A DNA stretch of 64,000 bases, from positions 54,158-118,157 of the forward strand of contig NZ_ML762923.1 of the NCBI RefSeq assembly GCF_009372235.1, written 5' to 3'. The stretch is from Dickeya oryzae. Lineage in GTDB: Bacteria > Pseudomonadota > Gammaproteobacteria > Enterobacterales > Enterobacteriaceae. The notes below the pieces were generated by a model. It did not search any database. It was not told the origin of the DNA and worked only from the letters and a program-made list of their open reading frames with translations. Below, in pieces: positions 1-9,939 of the stretch (its first letter is position 1; each line of letters opens with the position of its first letter). A program made the position numbers and the translations under genes.

Positions 1-18
1 ATCCTGCACGACCCACCA
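1..18 (+). tRNA. 3' end of tRNA-Lys (partial, cut by window edge)
   Basis: The first 18 bases match, from memory, the last 18 bases of the enterobacterial tRNA-Lys(UUU): the 3' part of the T arm, the acceptor strand ACGACCC and the encoded CCA. The rest of the gene lies outside the window. In E. coli a tRNA Lys/Val cluster ends just before nadA, which is the next conserved gene here, so the position supports the call. Confidence 0.85.
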
Positions 19-73
19 CCGCTAAATAAATCACCTCATTCTAATTCGCTCTCTGTATTTCAGATATAACGCT

Positions 74-125
74 GTCGTGCAGGTGAGAAGCTGCGCTCAG
101 GTTCTACATCACCGATCCCTGATGT
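74..125 (+). terminator. Probable 3' spacer and weak terminator of the tRNA operon
   Basis: Bases 74-83 are the exact reverse complement of bases 3-12 inside the tRNA 3' end. A short hairpin follows (ACATCA at 106-111, TGATGT at 120-125) that runs into TTTT. This could end the tRNA transcript. The stem is only 6 bp with an 8-base loop, so the call is weak. Confidence 0.35.
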
Positions 126-210
126 TTTCGCTGGCTTTTGTTATATCTCTTTTTGCTTCAACCCAGTTCAATCACACCGTAGCATTTGGCGTATAGTAAT
201 GGCTTCTTTT

Positions 211-238
211 TTGACGGCTGGCGATATTCCTTTATAGT
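211..238 (+). promoter_or_regulatory. Sigma70-type promoter for the DUF554 gene
   Basis: TTGACG at 211-216 and TATAGT at 233-238 are separated by 16 bases. They lie about 37 bases before the start codon. Both hexamers match the sigma70 consensus at five of six positions. Confidence 0.6.
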
Positions 239-274
239 CCTGTGCGTAGAAGGATATGCCTTAAGAGATAATTG

Positions 275-994
275 ATGATGATTGGTCCGGTTATCAATGG
301 CGCGGCTATTTTGATTGGTGGCGCATTGGGTGTGGCGCTGCGCCGTTTTATTCCCCAACGTATGCGTGATGGGTTACCGCCCGCATTTGCGATGGTATCG
401 ATTGCCATGGGCGTAACGCTGGTGGTCAAGGTTCACCAGCTCCCGGCAGTGGCGCTGGCGATTATTCTGGGAGTGGGGATTGGCGAATTGCTGCGTCTTG
501 AAGCCGGTGTTCAGAAAGGGGCGATAATGATAGAGCGCCTGTTGAGCCGGTTTGTGCCATCGCCAGAGCACAAGTTACCTCAGGATGTGTATACCCAAAA
601 TTTTACTGCCTTGATTGTATTGTTTTGTGCCAGTGGAACCGGTGTGGTCGGTGCCATGACGGAAGGGCTGACCGGTGACTACCAGCTATTAATCATTAAG
701 TCGGCGCTCGATATTTTCACGGCACTGATTTTTGCGATTACGCTGGGGGTGGCGGTGATGTCGATAGCCATTCCTCAGGTACTGGTACAGACGCTGCTGT
801 TTTTCTCTGCCAGGCTTATCATGCCGTTTATGAACGAGATCACGATGGGCGATTTCGCAGCGTGTGGCGGCATTGTGATGATGGCTGTCGGATTGCGCAT
901 TGCGCAGATAAAAACCTTTGCGGTGGTTAACTTCCTGCCAGCGTTGGTGCTGATTATTCCTTTCTCCTTATACTGGCACCGCTTCTTTTCCTGA
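275..994 (+). CDS. DUF554 family inner-membrane protein (YqgA-like)
   Basis: A 239-residue, very hydrophobic protein with about six to seven membrane segments and the Gly-rich N-terminus typical of DUF554 proteins such as E. coli YqgA (GPVINGAAILIGGALG near residues 4-19). The function of this family is not established; transport is often guessed but unproven. The ATG at 275 was chosen over the TTG at 272 because the AAGAGA ribosome-binding sequence sits just upstream. It has its own promoter and is monocistronic. In E. coli this gene is not next to nadA, so its place between the tRNA cluster and nadA is a local difference. Confidence 0.8.
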   Translation: MMIGPVINGAAILIGGALGVALRRFIPQRMRDGLPPAFAMVSIAMGVTLVVKVHQLPAVALAIILGVGIGELLRLEAGVQKGAIMIERLLSRFVPSPEHKLPQDVYTQNFTALIVLFCASGTGVVGAMTEGLTGDYQLLIIKSALDIFTALIFAITLGVAVMSIAIPQVLVQTLLFFSARLIMPFMNEITMGDFAACGGIVMMAVGLRIAQIKTFAVVNFLPALVLIIPFSLYWHRFFS

Positions 995-1126
995 TGGCTA
1001 CCGGGCGGTCTTTCTGGCCGCCTTGTGCATCAACGGATCTATCTTTTTAATAAATTAAACACATCTGGCATTTCTGAAATTTCTTAGTGAAGAAAAAGCA
1101 GACTTTATGATGTTATTGCGATATTT

Positions 1127-1144
1127 TGTTTAGTATATAAAACA
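1127..1144 (+). promoter_or_regulatory. NadR operator upstream of nadA
   Basis: TGTTTA-N6-AAAACA matches the enterobacterial NadR box (TGTTTA-N6-TAAACA) at 11 of 12 conserved positions. It lies about 50 bases before nadA in an AT-rich promoter region. NadR represses nadA-pnuC when NAD is plentiful, so the same control is inferred here. Confidence 0.8.
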
Positions 1145-1197
1145 CGTTTCTCGTAAATGACGTCGCCTTAACGCCTGCAACTGCACGGAATCCCATG

Positions 1198-2244
1198 ATG
1201 AGCCTGTTTTTTGAACCATCTGCTATTGATTACCCTTTTCCCGCCAAACCCAAACGGCTATCCGAAGAGGAAAAGCAACAGTATCGCCACCGGATTAAAC
1301 ACCAACTACAAGCACGCAACGCCGTGCTGGTGGCGCACTATTACACCGATCCAGAGATTCAGTCACTGGCCGAAGAAACCGGTGGTTGTGTTGCCGACTC
1401 ACTGGAAATGGCCCGGTTTGGCCGTACTCATCCTGCTACTACGCTGGTCGTTGCGGGTGTGCGGTTTATGGGGGAAACGGCAAAGATACTCAGCCCGGAA
1501 AAAACCGTACTGATGCCGACGCTCGAAGCGGAGTGCTCGCTGGATTTAGGGTGCCCGGTTGAAGCCTTCAACGCTTTTTGCGATAGCCACCCTGATCGCA
1601 CGGTGGTGGTGTATGCCAATACGTCAGCGGCGGTAAAAGCCCGGGCAGATTGGGTCGTGACGTCCAGTATTGCGGTGGAGCTTATCGAACATCTGGATAG
1701 TTTAGGTGAAAAGATCATCTGGGCACCGGATCGCCATCTTGGGCACTATGTGCAAAAGCAAACGGGAGCGGATGTGTTGTGCTGGCAGGGTGCTTGCGTT
1801 GTGCATGATGAATTCAAAACGCAGTCGTTAAAGCGAATGAAGGCGCTGTATCCACAGGCGGCGGTGTTGGTTCATCCGGAATCACCTCAAAGCGTCGTTG
1901 AGATGGCGGATGCCGTAGGGTCGACCAGTCAACTGATTCAGGCGGCAAAGCGGTTGCCTCATCCAGAACTGATTGTCGCGACCGATCGCGGCATTTTTTA
2001 CAAGATGCAGCAGGCGTGCCCGGAAAAGGTGCTGCTGGAAGCGCCCACCGCGGGTGAAGGGGCTACCTGCCGCAGTTGTGCACATTGCCCGTGGATGGCG
2101 ATGAATGGGCTTGAGGCGATTGCAACGGCCCTGGAGCAGCCTCAGGCATCCCACCATAGTATTGAGGTGGATGGCGCTATCCGTGAGCGCGCCTTGGTGC
2201 CACTGAATCGGATGCTGGAGTTTGCGGCTACACTCAGGTCATAG
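1198..2244 (+). CDS. nadA: Quinolinate synthase A
   Basis: NadA condenses iminoaspartate with dihydroxyacetone phosphate to give quinolinate, the first pyridine of NAD synthesis. It is cytoplasmic and carries an oxygen-sensitive 4Fe-4S cluster. The 348-residue product lines up with E. coli NadA (347 residues) nearly end to end. Visible hallmarks are [10 protein letters not shown] near residue 46, the first ligand Cys in AECSLDLGC near 113, the second in CWQGAC near 200, and the C-terminal CRSCAHC motif. The ATG at 1198 was chosen over the ATG at 1195 because it matches the family N-terminus and gives better spacing from GGAA at 1188. It forms an operon with pnuC, whose start is 22 bases downstream. 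Confidence 0.97.
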   Translation: MSLFFEPSAIDYPFPAKPKRLSEEEKQQYRHRIKHQLQARNAVLVAHYYTDPEIQSLAEETGGCVADSLEMARFGRTHPATTLVVAGVRFMGETAKILSPEKTVLMPTLEAECSLDLGCPVEAFNAFCDSHPDRTVVVYANTSAAVKARADWVVTSSIAVELIEHLDSLGEKIIWAPDRHLGHYVQKQTGADVLCWQGACVVHDEFKTQSLKRMKALYPQAAVLVHPESPQSVVEMADAVGSTSQLIQAAKRLPHPELIVATDRGIFYKMQQACPEKVLLEAPTAGEGATCRSCAHCPWMAMNGLEAIATALEQPQASHHSIEVDGAIRERALVPLNRMLEFAATLRS

Positions 2245-2266
2245 TCATTATCATTCAGGAGTAGAG

Positions 2267-2992
2267 ATGGATTTTTTTAGTACCAGCAATATTCTGGTTC
2301 ACATCCCGTTAGGGGCTAACGGTTATGACCTGTCATGGGTTGAAGCGTTGGGGACGTTATCCGGTCTGGTATGTATCTGGCTGGCGAGTCTGGAAAAGAC
2401 CAGCAATTACTTGTTTGGGCTGGTCAATGTGTCGCTGTTTGCATTGATCTTCTTCCAGATTCAGTTATACGCCAGCCTGTTGTTGCAGATTTTCTTTCTC
2501 GCCGCCAATGTCTACGGCTGGTATGCCTGGAGCAGAACGACGCAGGACAAGGCGGCGGCGTTACAGGTTCGTTGGTTATCGCGGCGGCAGGCTCTGTGGT
2601 GGAGCGTGGTGTGTGTGGTTGCGATTGTACTGATGTCTCGGTATATCGACCCATTCTTTTTCCTGCTGAGTCGTATTGCGGTGGCAGCAATGCAGGGCGT
2701 GGGTATGGATGTGTCGATGCCGACGTTGCAGCCGGACGCGTTTCCTTTCTGGGATTCAGCCATGACGGTATTGTCGGTGGCAGCTATGCTGTTGATGACC
2801 CGTAAGTATGTTGAAAACTGGCTGTTGTGGGTCGTCATCGACATTATCAGCGTGGTGATTTTCGCTTATCAGGGGGTGTACGCCATGTCGCTGCAGTATA
2901 TGGTGCTGACGCTGATTGCGCTGAACGGCACCTGGCTATGGATAAAAGGTGCCCGCGATAATCACTCGCAGCCGCTTGCCCGCGCGTTATAA
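2267..2992 (+). CDS. pnuC: Nicotinamide riboside transporter PnuC
   Basis: PnuC is an inner-membrane facilitator for nicotinamide riboside. Uptake is driven by phosphorylation in the cytoplasm by NadR. The 241-residue product has about seven membrane segments and very close similarity to E. coli PnuC, including the conserved stretches FFQIQLYASLLLQ and MTRKYVENWLLWV. An in-frame extension back to 2222 overlaps nadA, but the ATG at 2267 has AGGAG at 2257-2261 and gives the family N-terminus MDFFS. It is second in the nadA-pnuC operon and so should share NadR control. Confidence 0.95.
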   Translation: MDFFSTSNILVHIPLGANGYDLSWVEALGTLSGLVCIWLASLEKTSNYLFGLVNVSLFALIFFQIQLYASLLLQIFFLAANVYGWYAWSRTTQDKAAALQVRWLSRRQALWWSVVCVVAIVLMSRYIDPFFFLLSRIAVAAMQGVGMDVSMPTLQPDAFPFWDSAMTVLSVAAMLLMTRKYVENWLLWVVIDIISVVIFAYQGVYAMSLQYMVLTLIALNGTWLWIKGARDNHSQPLARAL

Positions 2993-3000
2993 CGGATAAT

Positions 3001-3030
3001 CAGACATGCGAGCACCCGCTCGCATGTCTG
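3001..3030 (+). terminator. Strong hairpin after pnuC
   Basis: A perfect 12-bp stem (3001-3012 with 3019-3030) around a 6-base loop follows pnuC by 8 bases. There is no clear T tract, so it may be a stabilising 3' end or a Rho-assisted terminator instead of a classic intrinsic one. Confidence 0.6.
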
Positions 3031-3263
3031 TCCGGTTCTGTGTTTGAGGTCGTGGTTGACCTGCACTCAGTATTTTTCTCACGCACAGTGAATAGTGGTC
3101 GTTACCGTGGTTGAATACCGGTGAGTATTATTTGCGCCAGGTGTGAGCTGCTTGACTTCTCTTCGCCAGCCTGCAATATGAATGGCGACGTTATTATTTT
3201 TTTCGTTTTTACTCCGGGTCGACAGGGGATGATCGTCTGTTGCTATGGAGACATGGACCCATT

Positions 3264-4316
3264 ATGAATTACCAGAATGATGATTTGAGAATTAAAGAAA
3301 TTAAAGAACTACTTCCCCCCGTTGCACTGTTGGAGAAATTTCCAGCCACTGAGCGTGCAGCACAGACTGTATTTAATGCCCGCAATGCTATTCATAAGAT
3401 CCTGAAAGGCAATGATGATCGCCTGCTGGTGGTGATTGGGCCTTGTTCCATCCATGACACGAAAGCGGCTAAAGAGTACGCGGCGCGATTGCTGAAACTG
3501 CGTGAAGAATTGCGTGGTGATTTAGAAGTCGTGATGCGCGTCTATTTTGAAAAGCCGCGTACGACGGTGGGCTGGAAGGGGTTGATTAACGATCCGCACA
3601 TGGATAACAGCTTCCAGATCAACGATGGCCTGCGCATCGCCCGTCAGTTACTGTTGGAGATCAACGACACCGGTTTACCGGCTGCGGGTGAGTTTCTGGA
3701 TATGATCACGCCACAGTATGTGGCTGATTTGATGAGTTGGGGTGCTATCGGCGCCCGGACGACGGAATCTCAGGTGCACCGTGAGCTGGCATCTGGGCTG
3801 TCCTGCCCGGTGGGTTTCAAGAACGGTACTGATGGCACCATCAAGGTTGCGATTGACGCTATTAATGCCGCTCGTGCACCGCACTGTTTCCTGTCGGTAA
3901 CCAAGTGGGGCCATTCGGCGATCGTTAATACCAGCGGTAACCACGACTGCCATATCATTCTTCGTGGCGGCAAAGCGCCTAACTACAGCGAAGAGCATGT
4001 GCAGGCGGTGAAAGTGGGTCTGGAAAAAGCGGGCCTGCCAGCACAGGTGATGATCGATTTTAGCCACGCTAACAGCTGCAAGCAGTTCAAAAAGCAGATG
4101 GACGTGTGCGAAGACGTATGCCGTCAGGTAGCGGGTGGTGAGAAAGCTATCATGGGCGTCATGGTGGAAAGCCATCTGGTGGAAGGTAACCAGAATCTTG
4201 AAAGCGGCGAACCGCTGGTTTATGGCAAGAGTGTCACTGATGCCTGCATCGGCTGGGATGATACCGACAGCCTGCTGCGCCAGTTGGCGGCGGCGGTACG
4301 TCAGCGTCGCGGCTGA
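3264..4316 (+). CDS. aroG: DAHP synthase, Phe-sensitive isozyme
   Basis: AroG joins phosphoenolpyruvate and erythrose-4-phosphate to DAHP, the committed step of aromatic amino acid synthesis. It is cytoplasmic, metal dependent, and inhibited by phenylalanine. The 350-residue product is the same length as E. coli AroG and nearly identical through VVIGPCSIHD (metal-binding Cys near 61), KPRTTVGWKG and GARTTESQVHRELASG. An upstream ATG at 3240 is in frame, but the conserved N-terminus MNYQNDD begins at 3264. I could not find a convincing TyrR box in the 270-base leader. It converges on gpmA with a shared terminator. Confidence 0.97.
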   Translation: MNYQNDDLRIKEIKELLPPVALLEKFPATERAAQTVFNARNAIHKILKGNDDRLLVVIGPCSIHDTKAAKEYAARLLKLREELRGDLEVVMRVYFEKPRTTVGWKGLINDPHMDNSFQINDGLRIARQLLLEINDTGLPAAGEFLDMITPQYVADLMSWGAIGARTTESQVHRELASGLSCPVGFKNGTDGTIKVAIDAINAARAPHCFLSVTKWGHSAIVNTSGNHDCHIILRGGKAPNYSEEHVQAVKVGLEKAGLPAQVMIDFSHANSCKQFKKQMDVCEDVCRQVAGGEKAIMGVMVESHLVEGNQNLESGEPLVYGKSVTDACIGWDDTDSLLRQLAAAVRQRRG

Positions 4317-4334
4317 CAGCCTTTGTCCTGGCTA

Positions 4335-4366
4335 TAAAAAAACCCGGTTTTAACCGGGTTTTTGCT
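4335..4366. terminator. Bidirectional intrinsic terminator, aroG/gpmA
   Basis: AACCCGG and CCGGGTT form a GC-rich stem flanked by A7 on the left and T5 on the right, so it can work in both directions. It lies between the convergent aroG and gpmA genes. Confidence 0.9.
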
Positions 4367-4391
4367 TTTTACATCACGTGTATCAGACGAA

Positions 4392-5144
4392 TTACTTCGC
4401 TTTACCCTGATTAGCGACGGCGGCTGCTTTCGCAGCGATTTCGTCGGCGTTGCCCAGGTAGTAGCGTTTGATCGGCTTGAAGTTTTCGTCGAATTCGTAA
4501 ACCAGCGGTACGGCAGTCGGGATATTCAGCTCCAGAATTTCTTCTTCGCTCATGTTATCCAGATATTTCACCAGTGCACGCAGGGAGTTGCCGTGTGCAG
4601 CGATGATCACGCGCTCGCCTTTTTTGATTCGCGGCAGAATGTTTTCATTCCAGTACGGCACCACGCGTTCGATGGTCAGCGCCAGGCTTTCAGTCTGCGG
4701 CAGCTCTTTGTCGCTCAGCGATGCGTAACGCGGGTCGTGGCCCGGGAAACGTTCATCGTCACGAGTCAGTTCCGGCGGAGTGACCGCGAAACCGCGACGC
4801 CACAGTTTAACCTGCTCGTCACCGTATTTCTCAGCGGTTTCTGCCTTGTTCAGGCCCTGCAACGCACCGTAGTGACGTTCGTTCAGTTTCCAGCATTTTT
4901 CTACTGGCAGCCATGCCTGATCCAACTCGTCCAGCACGTTCCACAGCGTGTGAATGGCACGTTTCAGCACAGAGGTGTAGGCAAAATCAAAGCTGAAACC
5001 TTCTTCTTTCAGCAGTTTACCTGCCTGTTTGGCTTCATTGACGCCTTTCTCGGACAGATCAACATCCATCCAGCCGGTGAAGCGGTTTTCGTTGTTCCAC
5101 TGGCTCTCACCATGTCGCACCAGTACCAGCTTAGTTACAGCCAT
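4392..5144 (-). CDS. gpmA: 2,3-bisphosphoglycerate-dependent phosphoglycerate mutase
   Basis: GpmA interconverts 3- and 2-phosphoglycerate in glycolysis and gluconeogenesis. The 250-residue protein matches E. coli GpmA in length. The [10 protein letters not shown] motif near residues 7-16 carries the phosphorylated His11, and [13 protein letters not shown] near 180 carries the second catalytic His. A good ribosome-binding site (AAGGAGT) precedes the ATG. It is transcribed singly and convergently with aroG, and separated from cusA by its own promoter. Confidence 0.97.
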   Translation of the reverse strand: MAVTKLVLVRHGESQWNNENRFTGWMDVDLSEKGVNEAKQAGKLLKEEGFSFDFAYTSVLKRAIHTLWNVLDELDQAWLPVEKCWKLNERHYGALQGLNKAETAEKYGDEQVKLWRRGFAVTPPELTRDDERFPGHDPRYASLSDKELPQTESLALTIERVVPYWNENILPRIKKGERVIIAAHGNSLRALVKYLDNMSEEEILELNIPTAVPLVYEFDENFKPIKRYYLGNADEIAAKAAAVANQGKAK

Positions 5145-5189
5145 AGCTTAACTCCTTCATATACTAAGATTTCTATGATAACTACGCTC

Positions 5190-5219
5190 ATTATAGGGCC
5201 GGAGAGCGGTTATCGGCAA
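5190..5219 (-). promoter_or_regulatory. gpmA promoter
   Basis: On the minus strand TTGCCG and a perfect TATAAT (plus-strand ATTATA at 5190-5195) are 18 bases apart and about 45 bases before the gpmA start. The -10 is consensus and the -35 matches four of six positions. Confidence 0.55.
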
Positions 5220-5287
5220 TCGCTAGTCACCCAGCCGCCTGATTTATATGCCGCCACAATGGCGATAAAACAAGCGGCTTTATCGTT

Positions 5288-8200
5288 TCAGCTTGTATAT
5301 TTCTCCACCCTATTGCGGTGGAGCAACAAAAACAGCGCCGGAATCACCAGCATCGACAGCAGCGGTGCGCTGACCATGCCACCTATCATCGGTGCGGCAA
5401 TGCGCTGCATGATTTCCGAACCGGTGCCGCCGCCCCACATGATGGGCAACAGCCCGGCCATGATGGTGGCAACCGTCATCATTTTCGGACGTACACGCAA
5501 TACCGCGCCTTCACGGATAGCGGCCATCAACTGCGCGTTGCTCAGGGTCTGCCCCGGCAGGCGATGTTTTTCCACCGCGTGGTTCAGGTACAACAGCATG
5601 ATCACCCCGAACTCCGCTGCTACCCCTGCCAGCGCAATAAATCCTACCGCACCGGCAACAGATAAATTATAGCCGAGCAGATACAACAGCCAGACACCGC
5701 CGATCAGCGCAAAGGGTAGTGTACCCATAATCAGCAACGCGTCTTTGATCTGGCCGAAAGTCACGAACAACAGGATAAAAATAATCAGCAGAGTGAAGGG
5801 GATCACCAGCTTCATGGTCTCGGTAGCGCGCTCCAGATACTCGAACTGACCGGACCAGCTGAGTGAAATGCCCTGTGGTAATGAGACCTGCTGTGCCACC
5901 TGGCGCTGCATCTCCTCCACCGCGGATTTCAGGTCGCGTCCGCGCAGGTCGACATAAATCCAGTCGGACAATCGGCCGTTTTCGCTTTTTAACATCGGTG
6001 GTCCTTCGCTGACACGGATATCGGCCAGTTCGGAGAGAACCAATCGAGCGCCGCTTTGCGTTACCACCGGCAGATTTTTTACCGCCTCGAGTGAGTCGCG
6101 GATTTCTCGTGGGTAACGCACGTTGATAGGGTAACGCTGGCGACCTTCCAGCGTTTCGCCGATATTTTCCCCACCGATCAGTGTCGCGACCATCGACTGT
6201 AATTCCTGTACCGATACACCGTAGCGGGCAGCTCGCCGCCGGTCGATATCGATATCAATGTAGCGCCCACCCGCCACGCGTTCTGCCAGTGCCGATGTCA
6301 CGCCGGGTACACGTTTCACAACCTGCTCTATCTGCGCGGCTACCTGCTCTATCGCATGCAAGTCGTCTCCGTTGACCTTGATGCCGACCGGGCTTTTAAT
6401 GCCTGTCGCCAGCATGTCGATCCGGTTGCGAATGGGCGGTACCCACACATTTGCAATGCCGGGAAGGCTGACGGTGCGATCCAGCTCGGCGACCAGTTTG
6501 TCCATGGTCATACCGGGCCGCCACTGCTCTCGCGGTTTCAAACGGATGGTGGTTTCCAGCATGGTCAGCGGTGCCGGGTCGGTGGCACTGTCAGCACGAC
6601 CGGCTTTGCCGAACACGCTATCCACCTCCGGTACGGTTTTAATCAGCCTGTCAGTTTGTTGCAGTAACCGGGCTGCTTCGCGTGGTGAAATACCGGGCAG
6701 GGTGGAGGGCATGTACAGCAGGTCACCTTCGTCCAGCGGCGGTATAAATTCACTGCCGAGACGAGAAAGCGGATACAACGTCAGTACCAGCAGTGCCAGC
6801 GAAACCGCCAGTGTGGTTTTGGGAAAACGCAGTACCTGCTGCAACACCGGTTGATACAACGCTATCAGCCAGCGATTGAGTGGATTAGCCTGTTCGTCGG
6901 GGATACGACCGCGTACGAAATACCCCATCAACACCGGTACCAGGGTGATACCAAGCCCGGCTGACACCGCCATTGCATAGGTTTTGGTAAACGCCAGCGG
7001 CGAAAACAGGCGGCCTTCTTGGGCTTGTAGTGAAAATACCGGGATAAACGACAAGGTGATGATTAACAGGCTGCAAAATAGCGCGGGCCCGACCTCTGTC
7101 GCGGCTTGTGTTGCGAGTTGCCACCAGGTGGCGCTATCCGGTTCGGTGTCCGGATGCTGGTGTCGCCACTGTTCGACCACCTTGTGCATATTCTCGATCA
7201 TCACAATCGCGGCATCGACCATGGCGCCGATGGCGATAGCTATCCCACCTAACGACATGATGTTGGCGTTGATACCCTGGTAGCGCATGATGATGAACGC
7301 CCCCAGAATCCCCAACGGCAGGCTGATGATCGCCACCAGCGAAGAGCGGAAGTGAAACAGGAACAACGAACACACCAAGGCGACCACCACAAACTCTTCC
7401 AACAATTTGTGGCTGAGGGTGGTGATAGCGCGTTCGATCAGCGGCGAGCGATCGTACGTGGTGACTATCTCGACGCCAGCGGGCAGGCTTTGGCGAATCT
7501 GTTGTAAGCGGGCATGAACGGCGCGCAGTGTTTCCAGTGCGTTTTTACCCGAGCGCATCACAATTACGCCGCCCGCGACTTCACCTTCACCATTAAGCTC
7601 GGCAATGCCACGGCGCATTTCCGGGCCTTGTCGTAGGGTGGCGACATCCTGCAAGAGTATTGGAATGCCGTCTCGTCGACCTACCGGCACGTTGAGAAAG
7701 TCTTCCGCTTTTAGCAGGTATCCGGACGTTCTGACCATGTACTCGGCTTCGCCCAGCTCGATAACGGACCCGCCGCTTTCCTGATTAGCGGCCCGCAGCG
7801 CATCGATCACCTGCTGGTGTGTGACGTTAAGCGCGCGCAGTCGTTCCGGGTTCAGCACCACCTGATACTGACGAACCATACCGCCGATGCTGGCGACTTC
7901 CGCCACATTGGGCACGGTTTTCAGCTCATATTTCAGCAGCCAGTCCTGAATAGCGCGCAAATCAGCCAGACTGTGTTGACCGCTGCGATCAACCAGCGCG
8001 TATTCGTAGATCCAACCGACCCCGGTGGCGTCTGGTCCCAGCGAGGCTTTCGCCTCGGCGGGCAGGGTAGATTGCACCTGACTCAGGTATTCCAGTACGC
8101 GGGAGCGCGCCCAGTAAGGGTCGGTGCCATCCTCGAACAAGATGTAGACATACGCGTCACCGAACATGGAAAAGCCGCGCACGGTTTTCGCACCGGGTAC

Positions 8201-8425
8201 CGACAGCATGGTGGTCGTTAGCGGGTAGGTGACCTGATTTTCCACCACCTGTGGCGCTTTACCGGGATAACTGACCCGGATAATCACCTGTACGTCGGAG
8301 AGGTCAGGCAGTGCATCCAACGGTGTTTTTTGCAGTGAAATGACGCCCCACGCCGCCATCATCAGGGTGGCGATCAGCACCAGAAAGCGGTTTTTTATCG
8401 ACCAGCGAATCACTGAGGCGATCAT
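5288..8425 (-). CDS. cusA: Copper/silver RND efflux permease CusA
   Basis: CusA is the proton-driven inner-membrane pump of the CusCBA tripartite exporter that clears Cu(I) and Ag(I) from periplasm and cytoplasm. The 1045-residue protein matches the E. coli length of 1047 and shows the RND layout of 12 membrane segments with two large periplasmic loops. The three methionines that form the CusA metal site are all recognisable: [18 protein letters not shown] and RIDMLATG. That supports Cu/Ag over divalent-metal specificity. Its start overlaps the cusB stop by ATGA, showing translational coupling. It is last in the operon. Confidence 0.93.
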   Translation of the reverse strand: MIASVIRWSIKNRFLVLIATLMMAAWGVISLQKTPLDALPDLSDVQVIIRVSYPGKAPQVVENQVTYPLTTTMLSVPGAKTVRGFSMFGDAYVYILFEDGTDPYWARSRVLEYLSQVQSTLPAEAKASLGPDATGVGWIYEYALVDRSGQHSLADLRAIQDWLLKYELKTVPNVAEVASIGGMVRQYQVVLNPERLRALNVTHQQVIDALRAANQESGGSVIELGEAEYMVRTSGYLLKAEDFLNVPVGRRDGIPILLQDVATLRQGPEMRRGIAELNGEGEVAGGVIVMRSGKNALETLRAVHARLQQIRQSLPAGVEIVTTYDRSPLIERAITTLSHKLLEEFVVVALVCSLFLFHFRSSLVAIISLPLGILGAFIIMRYQGINANIMSLGGIAIAIGAMVDAAIVMIENMHKVVEQWRHQHPDTEPDSATWWQLATQAATEVGPALFCSLLIITLSFIPVFSLQAQEGRLFSPLAFTKTYAMAVSAGLGITLVPVLMGYFVRGRIPDEQANPLNRWLIALYQPVLQQVLRFPKTTLAVSLALLVLTLYPLSRLGSEFIPPLDEGDLLYMPSTLPGISPREAARLLQQTDRLIKTVPEVDSVFGKAGRADSATDPAPLTMLETTIRLKPREQWRPGMTMDKLVAELDRTVSLPGIANVWVPPIRNRIDMLATGIKSPVGIKVNGDDLHAIEQVAAQIEQVVKRVPGVTSALAERVAGGRYIDIDIDRRRAARYGVSVQELQSMVATLIGGENIGETLEGRQRYPINVRYPREIRDSLEAVKNLPVVTQSGARLVLSELADIRVSEGPPMLKSENGRLSDWIYVDLRGRDLKSAVEEMQRQVAQQVSLPQGISLSWSGQFEYLERATETMKLVIPFTLLIIFILLFVTFGQIKDALLIMGTLPFALIGGVWLLYLLGYNLSVAGAVGFIALAGVAAEFGVIMLLYLNHAVEKHRLPGQTLSNAQLMAAIREGAVLRVRPKMMTVATIMAGLLPIMWGGGTGSEIMQRIAAPMIGGMVSAPLLSMLVIPALFLLLHRNRVEKYTS

Positions 8426-9939
8426 AGGTGGCCTCCGTGAATCGTCGTATCAACAGGCTGGATAGCCAGCAGGTGTGCACCGCTATCATCCAGTCGAAAA
8501 CGGAATGTCACCGTCATGCCGGGCTGGAGAGTCGCGGGCAGCGTATTACCGTCAAAGGTGAAATCCATGGTCATCGGCGGCCAGTTGAGCGCTGGCACGG
8601 CGTCGTGGGCAAGGGTGACCTGTTTGCCCTTGATGGCTTTGATGACACCTCGGGTCTGGTAGTCACTGGCGGCTGTGGCTGCAGGCGGTGTAGGTTGGTC
8701 TGGTGAGCTATCACTAAACGCGCCTAGTGCACTGCGCAGGCTGGCCTCAGAGTCGATCAGGAACTGGCCGGAGATCACGACATTATCGCCGTCGGTGAGG
8801 CCGGAGCGGATTTCTGCCCAGCCGTCCTGAATAAGGCCTACCTCAACCGGACGTGGGGTGAAATAGCCCTGACCGTCGCTCAGCAGTACTCGGTTCTGGC
8901 GGCTGCTGACTAACAGTGCTTGTTGCGGGACCATCAGTGTCTGGCGAGCGGTGCCGGTAGCCAGTCGAACGGTCAGGTACATACCGGGTTTGAGGCGTTG
9001 CTGGCGGTTGTCCAGGACAACGCGGGCTTTCAGCGTGCGGGTGGCTGTGTCGAGTTGCGGCAACAATTCGGCGATGCGTCCACGAAAGGTTTCGCCCGGC
9101 CAACTGTCGCTGGTGGCGAGCATCTCGTCACCGATATGCAACGCTGACGCCTGTGCAGCCGGATATTCTACTTCAACCCAAACCGGGTCGAGACTGGCCA
9201 GCTCAAACAACGGCTGTGCCGGTGTTAACTGGCTGCCACTGCGCACATCCAGCCGGTTGATGTAGCCGCTCTCTGGCGCAGTAATCGTCAGACGTGGTTG
9301 CGGTTTACCACTACGCTCAACCTGTCGGATGACGCTTTCCGGCATGAACATCAAGGCTAGCTTTTGTCGTGCAGCCTGACTGAGCCCGCTGTCCCCCAAC
9401 TGGCGCACCGCCAGATACTCCTGCTGAGCGGCTGCCCAGCTTGGGTTCCACAGCACCGCCAGCGTTTCGCCTTTCTGTACCGGCTGCTGCACTGCGCTGA
9501 CGTTAAGCTGCTCCACCACGCCGCCACTGGGAGCGACCACGGTGCGTAGCGTGCGTTCGTTTAACGTCACGGTGCCATAACCAACTGCCTGAGGTCGTAG
9601 TTCACGGCGTTCAACCCGAGCGGTGCGTACACCGAGGTTTTGTTGCTGGCGTGGGCTGACCATTACGCCGCCGTTATCCTGCACCTCATCGGCGTAGCGC
9701 GGTACTAACGGCATATCCATAAAGGGGGATTTGCCGGGTTGACCGAAGCGTTTATCCGGCACCATCGGGTCGTACCAATAGAGAACCTGACGCCCGTTGT
9801 TGGCCTCGGGTGTGGCGGTGGCGGCATGATTCGCTATCGTGGTGGTGTGACTGCCGTTACGGTAGTAACCCACGGCGTAACCGGCTGTAGCCGCCACCAG
9901 CGCGATGGCAATCAGACTGACAGTAAAAGTACGGTTCAT
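8422..9939 (-). CDS. cusB: CusB-type membrane fusion protein with fused C-terminal CusF domain
   Basis: CusB is the periplasmic adaptor linking the CusA pump to the outer-membrane channel. The 505-residue product starts with a signal/anchor helix, then a heavy-metal-binding domain with the pattern [10 protein letters not shown] ... MDMPLVPRY, then the HlyD-type barrel and hairpin. Unlike E. coli CusB (about 407 residues) it carries an extra C-terminal domain (about residues 430-500) with the CusF metal-site pattern H-x7-W-x2-M-x-M ([14 protein letters not shown]). The frame opens at 9984, but the ATG at 9939 overlaps the cusC stop by ATGA and leads directly into the signal sequence, so it was chosen. 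Confidence 0.9.
   Translation of the reverse strand: MNRTFTVSLIAIALVAATAGYAVGYYRNGSHTTTIANHAATATPEANNGRQVLYWYDPMVPDKRFGQPGKSPFMDMPLVPRYADEVQDNGGVMVSPRQQQNLGVRTARVERRELRPQAVGYGTVTLNERTLRTVVAPSGGVVEQLNVSAVQQPVQKGETLAVLWNPSWAAAQQEYLAVRQLGDSGLSQAARQKLALMFMPESVIRQVERSGKPQPRLTITAPESGYINRLDVRSGSQLTPAQPLFELASLDPVWVEVEYPAAQASALHIGDEMLATSDSWPGETFRGRIAELLPQLDTATRTLKARVVLDNRQQRLKPGMYLTVRLATGTARQTLMVPQQALLVSSRQNRVLLSDGQGYFTPRPVEVGLIQDGWAEIRSGLTDGDNVVISGQFLIDSEASLRSALGAFSDSSPDQPTPPAATAASDYQTRGVIKAIKGKQVTLAHDAVPALNWPPMTMDFTFDGNTLPATLQPGMTVTFRFRLDDSGAHLLAIQPVDTTIHGGHL

Noticed and set aside
2993-3263. TyrR box expected before aroG
   Set aside because: No sequence close to TGTAAA-N6-TTTACA was found. AATAC-N6-GTATT at 3114-3129 is symmetrical but does not fit TyrR.
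4362-5672. 436-codon plus-strand ORF over gpmA and the end of cusA
   Set aside because: It is antisense to two conserved genes and their promoter; its residues show no family motif.
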